Of a DNA stretch of 64,000 nt, positions 1 through 8,550 are shown piece after piece (the first letter of the stretch is position 1; every line of letters begins with the position of its first letter). This DNA comes from Lysobacter panacisoli (lineage in GTDB: Bacteria; Pseudomonadota; Gammaproteobacteria; Xanthomonadales; Xanthomonadaceae), in NCBI RefSeq assembly GCF_009765165.1, contig NZ_VLNU01000001.1, positions 1,913,001 to 1,977,000 of the forward strand, read 5' to 3'. The notes below the pieces were generated by a model. That model was not told where the DNA came from, did not search any database, and saw nothing but the letters and a program-made list of their open reading frames with translations. A program made the translations under genes and the position numbers.

Positions 1-1
1 C

Positions 2-574
2 CTGTCGGGCAACCAGGCGCCGGCGCTGCTCGCGCTGTCGATCCTGGTGGTGTTCCTGTGCCTGGCGGCGTTGTACGAGAGCTGGTCGGTGCCGGTCGCG
101 GTGCTGCTGGTGGTGCCGCTGGGTGCGCTCGGTGCGGTGCTGTTCTCGCTGCTGCGCGACCTGCCCAACGACATCTACTTCAAGATCGGCCTCATCACCG
201 TGATTGGCCTGGCGGCCAAGAACGCGATCCTGATCGTGGAGTTCGCCATCGAGCAGCGCCAGCACGGCAAGACGCTGCGCGCTGCGACGATCGAAGCGGC
301 GCACCTGCGTTTCCGCCCGATCCTGATGACCTCGTTCGCTTTCATCATGGGCGTGTTCCCGCTGGCCATTTCCAGCGGTGCGGGCGCCAACGCGCGTCAC
401 GCCATCGGCACGGGCGTGATCGGCGGCATGGTCTTCGCGACGTTCCTCGGCCTGCTGCTGATCCCGCTGTTCTACGTCGCGGTGCGTCGCCTGCTTGGCG
501 ACAAGCTCGACGAGAAGCCGGTCATCATCCGAGACGATGAGGACGAGGAACCCGCACCGCGACCGGCGACCTGA
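2..574 (+). CDS. RND efflux transporter, C-terminal fragment (AcrB/MexB type)
   Basis: This is the last 190 codons of an inner-membrane proton-driven drug efflux pump of the hydrophobe/amphiphile (HAE-1) RND family; the gene begins left of the window. The visible part opens with the family signature [17 protein letters not shown] and continues with [13 protein letters not shown], then [11 protein letters not shown] and [17 protein letters not shown], which cover the last transmembrane helices of the AcrB fold. It ends in an acidic cytoplasmic tail ([10 protein letters not shown]). A strong hairpin terminator follows 26 bases after the stop, so it is the last gene of its transcript, presumably after a membrane-fusion partner. 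Substrate cannot be told from this fragment. Confidence 0.95.
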   Translation: MSGNQAPALLALSILVVFLCLAALYESWSVPVAVLLVVPLGALGAVLFSLLRDLPNDIYFKIGLITVIGLAAKNAILIVEFAIEQRQHGKTLRAATIEAAHLRFRPILMTSFAFIMGVFPLAISSGAGANARHAIGTGVIGGMVFATFLGLLLIPLFYVAVRRLLGDKLDEKPVIIRDDEDEEPAPRPAT

Positions 575-600
575 TCGCCATCGCGTCGGCAGGAAAAAGG

Positions 601-626
601 AAAAGCCCGCCGAAAGGCGGGCTTTT
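601..626 (+). terminator. Rho-independent terminator after the RND gene
   Basis: An 11-base-pair stem (AAAAGCCCGCC / GGCGGGCTTTT) with a GAAA tetraloop lies 26 bases after the efflux gene stop. The A/T ends flank the GC stem on both sides, so it may also stop transcripts arriving from the minus-strand J-domain operon on the right. Confidence 0.85.
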
Positions 627-650
627 CGTTGGTGCGGTGTGCGCGACGAG

Positions 651-992
651 TCAGCGCGGACGCAACCACTCCAGGTCGCGCAATGCGGCGTCGTAGGCCA
701 GTTCCAGTTCTTGCGTGCGCGCACGAGCGAGCGCCTGGACGTCGGGCGGCAGGTGCGCGACGCGGTCGGGAAGATACTCGTCCAGTCGGGCGCGGTAGGC
801 GGCCTCGATCGTCGTGCGATCCGCATCGCGCGCGACGCCGAGCACCTGGTGCCACATCGCCGGCGGTTCGCCGGGCATCGGCGGCGGTTGCACGACCGGG
901 CGCGCGTCGCGAAGGTTCGGCCACATCACCGCGACCAGCCAGTAGCCGAGCGCGCCGCCGCCGATGATGACGGTCCATTCGGTCAGGGTCAT
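651..992 (-). CDS. Membrane-anchored J-domain-like protein with altered HPD motif
   Basis: A 113-residue protein. Residues 5-24 form one membrane segment (TVIIGGGALGYWLVAVMW), then a proline-rich linker, then a J-domain-like fold from about residue 47 (WHQVLGVARDADRTTIEAAY). J-domains stimulate Hsp70 ATPase through an invariant His-Pro-Asp; here the position reads Tyr-Leu-Pro-Asp (73-76), so the His is replaced by Leu. The helix IV-like end (ELELAYDAALRDLEWL) is kept. It is the last gene of a three-gene unit: its ATG overlaps the stop of the upstream gene by 4 bases. It could be a degenerate J-protein that no longer activates DnaK, or a pure scaffold. Confidence 0.75.
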   Translation of the reverse strand: MTLTEWTVIIGGGALGYWLVAVMWPNLRDARPVVQPPPMPGEPPAMWHQVLGVARDADRTTIEAAYRARLDEYLPDRVAHLPPDVQALARARTQELELAYDAALRDLEWLRPR

Positions 993-1696
993 GCCAGTTC
1001 CTCGATTCGTTCGCGTGCGCGCAGCAGCGCGGCGTCATCGCCGCGGAACGCCATCGCGTAGGAGAGCCGTTCGCGCATTGCGTCGCCGGTGCGGCGCGCC
1101 TCGTCGCGATCGAGCCAATGTGCGATCGTGGCGACCGCATCGCCGTGCAGGCCGTGGCGCAGGGAGAGGCGCCGCACGACGTTGATCGCGTGCGGTGGAC
1201 AACACAGCAGTTCGAAGCCCATCGAAAGCGCTTGCCGCGAATCCAGCCCGTACACGCGGCGATGACGCCACACCTGCAACGCGACCCATGCCGTCGTCGC
1301 GTACACGAGCACCAGCAGCGCCAGCAGCGCGAGCGGATGCGCGTACGCCCACAGCAACAGCGGAAGGCCTACGAGCAGTAGCACCCAAAGGACGCGACAA
1401 CCGCCATTCACCGCGCCGAGCGACACGATGAAATGACGCGTGCCCGGACGCTGCGCAGTACCGTCGCAGTCATCTTCGGAAAGCCAGCTGCAACGGAACA
1501 GCGGTCCGGCCGGGCGCAGCGGATCGGGCAGGAACACGCGCCGTCCGCGGAACTCGACCGGCCCGCCGGCCGATGCGCGCCAACGCGGGCCGGCCCGCGT
1601 CAGCGCGATCTCGTCGTAATGCAGCAGCAACGCGGAGTCCTGCAGGTACAGCGCGTATACGCCGAGCACCAGCAGCAGCTCCATCGGCAGGTTCAT
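989..1696 (-). CDS. Unknown membrane protein, middle gene of the DUF2167 unit
   Basis: A 235-residue protein that I do not recognise. It starts with a short hydrophobic segment (residues 4-17) and holds two adjacent membrane helices around residues 100-145 (VLWVLLLVGLPLLLWAY and LALLALLVLVYATTAWVAL). The part before the helices contains 'RHFIVSLGAVNGGCRVLW'; the C-terminal 90 residues are soluble and rich in Arg and Glu. I chose the ATG at 1696 because it overlaps the stop of the DUF2167 gene (ATGA) and its own stop overlaps the next ATG the same way, so the three genes are translationally coupled. It may act together with the J-domain-like protein. Confidence 0.75.
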   Translation of the reverse strand: MNLPMELLLVLGVYALYLQDSALLLHYDEIALTRAGPRWRASAGGPVEFRGRRVFLPDPLRPAGPLFRCSWLSEDDCDGTAQRPGTRHFIVSLGAVNGGCRVLWVLLLVGLPLLLWAYAHPLALLALLVLVYATTAWVALQVWRHRRVYGLDSRQALSMGFELLCCPPHAINVVRRLSLRHGLHGDAVATIAHWLDRDEARRTGDAMRERLSYAMAFRGDDAALLRARERIEELA

Positions 1697-2559
1697 TCCG
1701 ACGATTCGTCCTTGCCGCCGAACAGCTTGCGGATCGCCGCGCCGATGCCGACCAGGCCAATCAGCACCAGCTTCCACGCCTTCGCCAGGAACACCGCGAT
1801 CGCCGCGAAGAAGCCCTTCTTCGACGCCACTGCCGCCGCGCCACCGGTGATCAGCGCCGCCAGACCGTACTCGGCGACGTGGTCGCCCGCCTTGTACTCG
1901 GCGTACTTCTCGCCGCTGTTGAACGCGTAGCCGGGCACGAGTTCCTTGAACTCCGAAACCGCACCGTCCAGGCCTTCCGGATCGGCGACGAGGATCACTT
2001 CCATCACGCCGCGACGGCCGAGCAGACGCGTGTTGTAGTTCACGACCTTGTGGTGGTTCTGCTCGCCCTCGGCGAGGATCGCCCATTCGAGCAGGTTGAG
2101 CTGGTTGTCGTACTGCGGCTTGAAGCCCCAGCCCTCGATGCGCAGCGTTTCCCAGCCGCGCTTGCGGCGTTCCTCGTTCGACTGCTCGGCGCCTTCGCGG
2201 ACCGAGGCGAGGATCTCGTTGGCGTCGAGGGACTCGTTGTCCTTGACGTAACCGACCTCGTCGAAGCTGAAGAAGGCGAACCAGTTCATCGCCTCCGGCG
2301 CGAGCGTGTACTCGTCCGCATCGCCCGACGGGTTCTGCATCAGCTCATTGAGCTTGCGCGTGCCTGCGGCGCCGAGGAACTGATAGCCCTCCGGTACGTC
2401 GATCGTCGCGCGATCGCCGATCCGGCCCTTGGTCGGCCCGACCTGCCACGGCAACTGTGTCACGGCGTCGTCGCCGTCTTCTTCCTGTGCCGCCACGGGC
2501 AATGCGGTCGCCAGCGCCAAGACGAACGCGACCATCAGGAACCACCAACGCTTTCCCAT
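1693..2559 (-). CDS. DUF2167 family membrane-anchored protein
   Basis: A 288-residue protein of the DUF2167 family, whose role is unknown. The start at 2559 is preceded by AGGGGAAGAG at good spacing and opens a clean signal peptide (MGKRWWFLMVAFVLALATAL, cleavage after PVAAQ). Family features include GPTKGRIGDRATIDVPEGY near residue 45, the region AMNWFAFFSFDEVGYVKDN, and two C-terminal hydrophobic stretches (LAALITGGAAAV; VLIGLVGIGAAI) followed by a charged tail. It therefore looks like a periplasmic domain anchored at its C-terminus in the inner membrane. It heads the three-gene minus-strand unit. An in-frame start 60 bases upstream exists but lacks a ribosome site. Confidence 0.85.
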   Translation of the reverse strand: MGKRWWFLMVAFVLALATALPVAAQEEDGDDAVTQLPWQVGPTKGRIGDRATIDVPEGYQFLGAAGTRKLNELMQNPSGDADEYTLAPEAMNWFAFFSFDEVGYVKDNESLDANEILASVREGAEQSNEERRKRGWETLRIEGWGFKPQYDNQLNLLEWAILAEGEQNHHKVVNYNTRLLGRRGVMEVILVADPEGLDGAVSEFKELVPGYAFNSGEKYAEYKAGDHVAEYGLAALITGGAAAVASKKGFFAAIAVFLAKAWKLVLIGLVGIGAAIRKLFGGKDESSE

Positions 2560-2887
2560 GCTCTTCCCCTGATTGTGATGAAGCTTCCCCTGGAGTTTCG
2601 AACGATCCCCATCGTCCACCCGCGCGCCTGTCGTTGGACGGGGCGGGCAGCGGAAGCCTAGGTGCGGCGGGGTCGCCGTGCAACCGAGCGTTGGGGAATT
2701 CCAGGACGAGGGGTATTGGAAGCCGGCATAGTCCGACGCGGCAATGCGGATATTTCCGAGCGCGTTGCGTCACGGCCGCACAAAAGAAAAAACCCGACAG
2801 CTTTCGCTGCCGGGCTTTCCAGACCGCCGGGAGGGGTGGCGGAGAGAGTCGGAAAGTAAAAGGAGAGAGAAGAGGTTGCTTGCGCGG
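2560..2887. other. Intergenic stretch, no gene seen
   Basis: This 328-base gap lies between the start of the DUF2167 unit and the end of the phasin gene, both on the minus strand. It holds the phasin terminator (2785-2819) and, in the lower part, the presumed promoter and leader of the DUF2167 operon. No convincing promoter boxes or coding frame were found. Confidence 0.5.
2785..2819 (-). terminator. Rho-independent terminator of the phasin gene
   Basis: Read on the minus strand, a 9-base-pair stem (CCCGGCAGC / GCTGTCGGG, one G-T pair) with a GAAA loop is followed by a run of T. It sits about 70 bases after the phasin stop. Confidence 0.85.
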
Positions 2888-3289
2888 TTACTTGGCGGCC
2901 TTCGGGGCGGCGGCGCTGACGGTCTTCGCGACGTCGGCCTGCACGCCGCGTGCAGCGGCTTCGAACTGCGACTTAGCCAGCTCGGTGATCGCGCCCTGGG
3001 TCTTCAGGGAGCGGCCGAAGACTTCCTGGCCGGTGGCGACGCCGCGCTCGAAGTTCTCGCGCGCAACCTGCGCGCCCTTCGGCCAAAGCGTCTTGAGGGA
3101 GTCGAAATCGCGCGCTTCGGCGGCTTCGCCAAGGAAGGCGAAGGTCGCGTTGACGCGGTCCTCGATCGCCGACAGCTGCAGGCCGAAGACGGCCTCGGCG
3201 TTGTCGAGGGCCAGGCGGTTGACCTGCGCGGCCGTCTCCGCGAACTGGCGCGTCGCGGCGGCGAACTGTTCGTTGAACGGCTGGTACAT
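2888..3289 (-). CDS. Phasin family protein
   Basis: A 133-residue amphipathic all-helical protein. Phasins coat polyhydroxyalkanoate granules; in organisms lacking such granules related proteins have other or unknown roles. The N-terminus MYQPFNEQFAAATRQFAETA and the internal LALDNAEAVFGLQLSAIEDR match the phasin pattern of Phe-rich helix followed by a long helix with regular Ala/Leu. The tail is Ala/Lys-rich (VSAAAPKAAK), as is common in the family. No polymer synthase gene is visible in the window, so the link with storage granules is not shown. It is a single-gene unit with its own terminator. Confidence 0.88.
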   Translation of the reverse strand: MYQPFNEQFAAATRQFAETAAQVNRLALDNAEAVFGLQLSAIEDRVNATFAFLGEAAEARDFDSLKTLWPKGAQVARENFERGVATGQEVFGRSLKTQGAITELAKSQFEAAARGVQADVAKTVSAAAPKAAK

Positions 3290-3475
3290 GTGCGGTCTCC
3301 TGGATCAATCCGCGGGAAGGGTCGGATTGTGCGGTGCAGCATAACCCGGTCTTTGTTGCAATGCAACATGGCCGGCGGGCGGGTTCAGGCCGCGTTGGGC
3401 CCTCACACGCGGGGTGGCAGAATCGGCCGGCCGGCGCTCGGCATGGACACCATCGCCCAGAAGGATGACCAGACG

Positions 3476-5773
3476 ATGATCGCCTCTCCCCCAGGCCGTA
3501 CTGGTGTCCGCTGTCCGCGAGGCCTGCTGGCCACGCTGGTGCTGGCCGCCATCCTTTCCGTCCTCTGCCCGGCCCGCGCGGCGCAGACGCCTGCCACGGT
3601 TCCGCCAGCGGTCGCCCCGGCGGCGCCGGAGGGTGAACCCTGCGTCGGCCTCGTGCTCGGCGGCGGCGGCGCGCGCGGTTCGGCGCACATCGGCGTGCTC
3701 AAGGTGCTCGAGCGCGAACGCATCCCCGTCTGCCGCGTTGCCGGCACCAGCATGGGCGCGATCGTCGGCGGCCTGTACTCGGCCGGCTATACGCCCGCCG
3801 AGATGGAAGACCTGATCCGCACCATCGACTGGGCCGACATGTTCGTCGACGATCCGCCGCGCGCGGGCCAGCCGATGCGGCGCAAGGACGCCGATTTCCG
3901 ATACCTGCTCGACCTCGAGATCGGCTACGCGAACGGCCGCGTCGTGTTGCCGGTGGGCATCGTGCAGGGCCAGAAGCTGCTGATGCTGCTGCGCCGCCTC
4001 ACCGTGTCGACCTGGGACGTGCACGACTTCGACCAGTTGCCGATCCCGTTCCGCGCTGTCGCGGCCGACATCATCACCGGCGACAAGGTGGTGTGGGACG
4101 AAGGCGACCTCGCGTTGGCCATCCGTTCGAGCATGTCGGTGCCGGGCGCGTTCGCACCCGTGCGCGTGGACGATCACCTGCTGGTCGATGGCGGCATGGC
4201 CGACAACGTGCCGGTCGATGTCGTGCGCGACATGGGCGCGCACCGGATGATCGTGGTGGACGTGGGCTCGCCGCTGCACAAGGAAGCGTCGCTGACCAAT
4301 CCGGTCGTGATCATGGACCAGATGATCACGGCGCTGATGACCGAGAAGACGCGTGCGCAGCTCGCCACGCTCGGTGACGGCGACGTGCTGATCACGCCGG
4401 AACTGGGCGACATCACCGCGGCGGAGTTCAACCGTGGCGCCGAGGCCATCGAGATCGGCGAACGTGCCGCCGAGGCGGCGTTGCCGAAACTGCGCGCGCT
4501 GTCGGTCGACGAAGCCACCTACGCTGCCTATCGCGCGCGCCAGCAACGGCGCGAGTTCGATCCGAAGCTGGTGTCGTTCCTCGAAGTGCTGCACGGGCGT
4601 TCGCCGTCGGCGACGCGCCAGGTCGAGCGCGCGGTCGCGGACAATCTCGACAAGCCGTATGAGTCGGAGCGCGTCGAGAAGACCATCGGCACCGCCTACG
4701 GAGACGGACGCTTCCAGCAGATCGATTACCGCCTGGTCGAACGCGACGGCGAGTACGGGCTGCAGATCCTCCCGGCCGAGAAGCCGTGGTCGGCGTTCGG
4801 CAAGCTGGGCTTCCAGCTGGACGACAACTTCAACGGCCGCAACAGCTACATGGTCTCGGCGGAACTGACCTTCAACGACGTGAACCGCCTTGGCGCGGAA
4901 TGGCGCAACGTGCTGCGGCTGGGCCGCATCACCGGATTGCGCTCGGAGTTCTACCAGCCGTTCGGCGAAAGCGGCGCGTTCTACCTGCAACCGTCGCTGG
5001 AGTTGCGCAACGAATCGCTGCCGCTGTGGAACGACGGCAACCAGCTCGCGGAATTCCGCATCAATCGGCGCAGCGTCGCGTTGCAGGCCGGATTCACGCC
5101 CCAGCCGGAATGGCGGATCAGTGCCGAACTGGTGCGCGGGCGCGATCGCGGCGATCTGCTGATCGGCAATCCCAGCGACTTCAGTGGCGATGAAGAGGAA
5201 TACGCGGGCGTCATCTACAACGCGACCTGGGACACGCTGGACAGCATCAACTTCCCCACCAAGGGCGTGCGCCTCAGCGCAGACCTGGAAACCTACTACG
5301 ACGCCCTCGGCGCGAATGTCGAAGGCGATGTCGCGCGCGTCACCGGCGACTGGGCGCAGGCGTGGGGTCGCTACCACCTGCTGCTGGGCGCGCGCCTGAC
5401 CAGCGCGCTGGAAGACGACGACTTCTTCCAGACGCAGGGCTTCCTCGGCGGATTCCTCAATCTTTCCGGCTTCGACGAGCGCGCGCTGTTCGGCAACCAG
5501 ACCGCGCTCGCGCGTGCGGTGATGTACCGCCGCACCGGCAACACCAGTCGTCTGTTCTCGCTACCGATGTACGTCGGCGCCAGCCTGGAAACCGGCAACG
5601 CGTGGCGGAGCAAGGACGACGTCGACGCCGACGACCTGATCCTCGCCGGCAGCCTGTTCATCGGATTCAGCACACCGCTGGGCCCGATGTTCCTGGCCTA
5701 TGGCGGCAACGACGAAGGCGAGAGCTCGTGGTACCTCACGTTCGGATCGCTACTGCGGCCCGAGGTGAAGTGA
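3476..5773 (+). CDS. Patatin-like phospholipase with outer-membrane barrel (type Vd autotransporter, PlpD-like)
   Basis: A 765-residue secreted lipase. After a signal peptide (residues 1-36, ending CPARAA) comes a patatin domain with oxyanion loop LGGGGARGSAH (61-71), nucleophile motif GTSMG (Ser92) and the catalytic-dyad Asp in DGG (Asp238). After residue 375 a POTRA-like segment leads to a C-terminal 16-strand-type surface-antigen barrel ending in an alternating hydrophobic strand with terminal motifs like WYLTFGSLLRP. This order and length fit Pseudomonas PlpD, in which the barrel carries the lipase to the cell surface. The ATG at 3476 is preferred because AAGGAT lies upstream and the signal peptide fits; an ATG at 3443 is possible. 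Confidence 0.93.
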   Translation: MIASPPGRTGVRCPRGLLATLVLAAILSVLCPARAAQTPATVPPAVAPAAPEGEPCVGLVLGGGGARGSAHIGVLKVLERERIPVCRVAGTSMGAIVGGLYSAGYTPAEMEDLIRTIDWADMFVDDPPRAGQPMRRKDADFRYLLDLEIGYANGRVVLPVGIVQGQKLLMLLRRLTVSTWDVHDFDQLPIPFRAVAADIITGDKVVWDEGDLALAIRSSMSVPGAFAPVRVDDHLLVDGGMADNVPVDVVRDMGAHRMIVVDVGSPLHKEASLTNPVVIMDQMITALMTEKTRAQLATLGDGDVLITPELGDITAAEFNRGAEAIEIGERAAEAALPKLRALSVDEATYAAYRARQQRREFDPKLVSFLEVLHGRSPSATRQVERAVADNLDKPYESERVEKTIGTAYGDGRFQQIDYRLVERDGEYGLQILPAEKPWSAFGKLGFQLDDNFNGRNSYMVSAELTFNDVNRLGAEWRNVLRLGRITGLRSEFYQPFGESGAFYLQPSLELRNESLPLWNDGNQLAEFRINRRSVALQAGFTPQPEWRISAELVRGRDRGDLLIGNPSDFSGDEEEYAGVIYNATWDTLDSINFPTKGVRLSADLETYYDALGANVEGDVARVTGDWAQAWGRYHLLLGARLTSALEDDDFFQTQGFLGGFLNLSGFDERALFGNQTALARAVMYRRTGNTSRLFSLPMYVGASLETGNAWRSKDDVDADDLILAGSLFIGFSTPLGPMFLAYGGNDEGESSWYLTFGSLLRPEVK

Positions 5774-5797
5774 ACGGAGTGGGCGGTCCGGATCCGC

Positions 5798-6151
5798 TTA
5801 CGCGCGGTAGTGGCACCCGGACGTGCAGGTCTCGTGCACGACCACTTCCGACAGCAGCGGCAACGCGGGCTTGAGGCGATCCCAGATCCACACCGCAAGG
5901 CGCTCGCTGGTGGGGTTCTCGAGGCCTTCGATGTCGTTGAGATAGTGGTGGTCGAGCCGGTCGTACAGCGGCTGGAACGCCGCCTTGAGGTCGGCGAAAT
6001 CCATCACCCAGCCCAGCTGCGGGTCCAGCTCGCCCTCGACGTGGATCTCGATGCGGAAGCTGTGGCCGTGCAGGCGCGCGCACTTGTGCCCCGGCGGCAC
6101 GTTGGGGAGCCGGTGCGCGGCTTCCAGGGTGAATGCCTTGAAGATCTTCAT
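5798..6151 (-). CDS. queD: 6-carboxy-5,6,7,8-tetrahydropterin synthase
   Basis: A 117-residue T-fold enzyme that turns dihydroneopterin triphosphate into 6-carboxytetrahydropterin, the second step of queuosine/preQ0 synthesis. The zinc ligands are visible as AAHRL (His13) and LHGHSF (His28, His30), with catalytic Cys24 in [11 protein letters not shown]. The stretch VMDFADLK and the later DHHYLND and ENPTSE are also typical. It is convergent with the patatin gene (24 bases apart) and stands alone, with no queC or queE next to it. I saw no preQ1 riboswitch in its short upstream region. Confidence 0.95.
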   Translation of the reverse strand: MKIFKAFTLEAAHRLPNVPPGHKCARLHGHSFRIEIHVEGELDPQLGWVMDFADLKAAFQPLYDRLDHHYLNDIEGLENPTSERLAVWIWDRLKPALPLLSEVVVHETCTSGCHYRA

Positions 6152-6240
6152 GCGCGCAGTTTACCCCGTCGCGGCCCGGTGCCTGCGACGCGGGGGGCGC
6201 GGGCGGCATCCAGAAGGAAGAACCCTCCGGAGTCCTGTCC

Positions 6241-7194
6241 ATGCCGAACACCCTCCGCCGTGCCGCCGCGCTCCTGATCGGCGCCGTCCTCGCCGCCGCC
6301 GTCCATGCGGCCGATACCGGCCCTCGCGGGCATGTCGATGCCGTCGCGGACGCCATCGCCGACCACTACTTCGATGCCGCGCGCGGCCAGCGCATCGCCG
6401 ACGACCTGCGCCGCGACGCCGATGCCGGCCGCTTCGACGCGCTGCAGGATCCCGTCGCGCTCGCCGACGATCTCACCGCGCGACTGCGTCCGCTCGATCG
6501 CCACTTCCGCGTGCGCTGGTCCGCGGACGGCGATGCGCCGATTGCGGGTGCGCCGGGTCCGCGTCGCCCGATGGAGCCGTCGACGTCGGGCGGGATCGTC
6601 AAGGTCGAGGTGCTGCCGGGCAACATCGGCTACCTGCAGCTGGACCAGTTCGCGCATTTCGACTTCGACGATGCGCAGGCGCCCGCGCGCAAGGCGATCG
6701 ATGCGGCCTTGGCCCAGCTCTCCGCCACCGATTCCATGATCGTCGACGTGCGCAACAACCGTGGCGGCTCGCCGCACATGGTCGGTTACCTGGTGAGCGC
6801 GTTCGTCGCTGCGAGCGCCGATCCGTACAACCGCTTCCACACGCGCACGCGCACCTTCAGCGAAGCGCCGGCCAAGCGTTACGCGCATCCGCGCACCGAC
6901 GTGCCGTTGTACGTACTCATCAACGCGAAGACCGGATCTGCGGCGGAGTCGTTCGCCTACACGCTCAAGAGCGCCGGACGCGCCACCGTGATCGGCCAGC
7001 CGAGTGCGGGCGCGGCGAATCCCGGCGGCATCATCGACATCGGCGACGGCTTCAGCGTGTTCGTCTCCAATGGCACGCCGATCAATCCGAACACCGGCGG
7101 AAACTGGGAAGCGACCGGCGTCGCGCCCGATGTCGCGGTCGCGCCGGAAACCGCGCTCGACGTCGCGCTGCTTCGCGCACGCAAGAACGGATGA
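6241..7194 (+). CDS. Periplasmic S41 family peptidase (IRBP/tricorn-core type)
   Basis: A 317-residue exported serine protease. A signal peptide (about residues 1-23, ending AVHA) precedes a helical N-terminal domain resembling the three-helix unit found in interphotoreceptor retinoid-binding-like S41 proteins (HVDAVADAIADHYFD). The peptidase core starts with GGIVKVEVLPGNIGYLQLDQF and has MIVDVRNNRGGSPHM, with the nucleophile in KTGSAAESFAY (Ser233) and VIGQPSAGAANPGG after it. No PDZ domain is present, unlike CtpA. Substrate unknown. It is a single-gene unit, divergent from queD. Confidence 0.92.
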   Translation: MPNTLRRAAALLIGAVLAAAVHAADTGPRGHVDAVADAIADHYFDAARGQRIADDLRRDADAGRFDALQDPVALADDLTARLRPLDRHFRVRWSADGDAPIAGAPGPRRPMEPSTSGGIVKVEVLPGNIGYLQLDQFAHFDFDDAQAPARKAIDAALAQLSATDSMIVDVRNNRGGSPHMVGYLVSAFVAASADPYNRFHTRTRTFSEAPAKRYAHPRTDVPLYVLINAKTGSAAESFAYTLKSAGRATVIGQPSAGAANPGGIIDIGDGFSVFVSNGTPINPNTGGNWEATGVAPDVAVAPETALDVALLRARKNG

Positions 7195-7315
7195 CCTGCA
7201 CGTGCGCTGCGCATCGGTGAACGCGACCTGTGCGAAAACAGGCCGATAGCGCCCCTTTCACGCGGCGATACGAAACGCGTCGGGAGACTGGGGCCACCTC
7301 GGGAAGGAGAACACC

Positions 7316-7669
7316 ATGAGCAAACGTGCGAATGCGAACTGGCTGGTCGCCCTGATGGGCATGGCAGTACTGGTTGCGTCGGTGCCGATGACCGTGTCCG
7401 CGCAGACGGCGGTCGAAGCGGAAGAAGAAGGCTCCGCGCAACCCGTCAACGACACCTGGATCACCACCAAGGTGAAGGCCGACCTGATGGCCACCTCCGA
7501 CGTGCCGGGTACCACCATCGACGTCGATACGGTCAACGGTTCGGTGAAGCTGTCGGGCACCGTCGCCAGCAAGAGCGAGGCCGACAAGGCCGTCGCCGTG
7601 GCCAAGAAGATCAAGGGCGTGAAGGCGGTCGACGCCAGCGCCCTCACCGTTGCCAAGAGCGGCAAGTAA
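7316..7669 (+). CDS. Exported BON-domain protein (OsmY-like)
   Basis: A 117-residue periplasmic protein. A signal peptide (residues 1-34, ending TVSAQ) is followed by an acidic stretch and one BON domain (about 46-112) with the conserved pattern NDTWITTKVKADLMA, then TIDVDTVNGSVKLSGTV and AVAVAKKIKGVKAVD. BON domains bind membranes or phospholipid and are common in osmotic-stress proteins; OsmY has two copies, this has one. AAGGAG lies just before the start. A GC-rich hairpin follows the stop. Confidence 0.92.
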   Translation: MSKRANANWLVALMGMAVLVASVPMTVSAQTAVEAEEEGSAQPVNDTWITTKVKADLMATSDVPGTTIDVDTVNGSVKLSGTVASKSEADKAVAVAKKIKGVKAVDASALTVAKSGK

Positions 7670-7690
7670 CCAGCAACACCGCTCTGGCCC

Positions 7691-7719
7691 AGGCGCCCGG
7701 GAACACCACCCGGGCGCCT
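7691..7719 (+). terminator. Hairpin after the BON gene, possible terminator
   Basis: An 11-base-pair perfect stem (AGGCGCCCGGG / CCCGGGCGCCT) with a 7-base loop begins 21 bases after the BON stop. There is no T run, so it may act as an mRNA 3' stabiliser rather than as an intrinsic terminator. Confidence 0.5.
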
Positions 7720-7775
7720 GCGTATTCGCGACGAGAACGTCGGATGCGACGCAGCATTTCACTCATCGCGCGTGA

Positions 7776-8547
<772 letters not shown>

Positions 8548-8550
8548 AGT

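Noticed and set aside
3305-5377. 690-codon open frame antisense to the patatin gene
   Set aside because: It has no ribosome site and its composition is low in hydrophobic order and rich in His/Arg/Ala. The plus strand carries intact catalytic motifs.
6152-6240. preQ1 riboswitch in front of queD
   Set aside because: The 89-base gap is very GC-rich and lacks the short H-type pseudoknot pattern and A-rich tail of known preQ1 aptamers.
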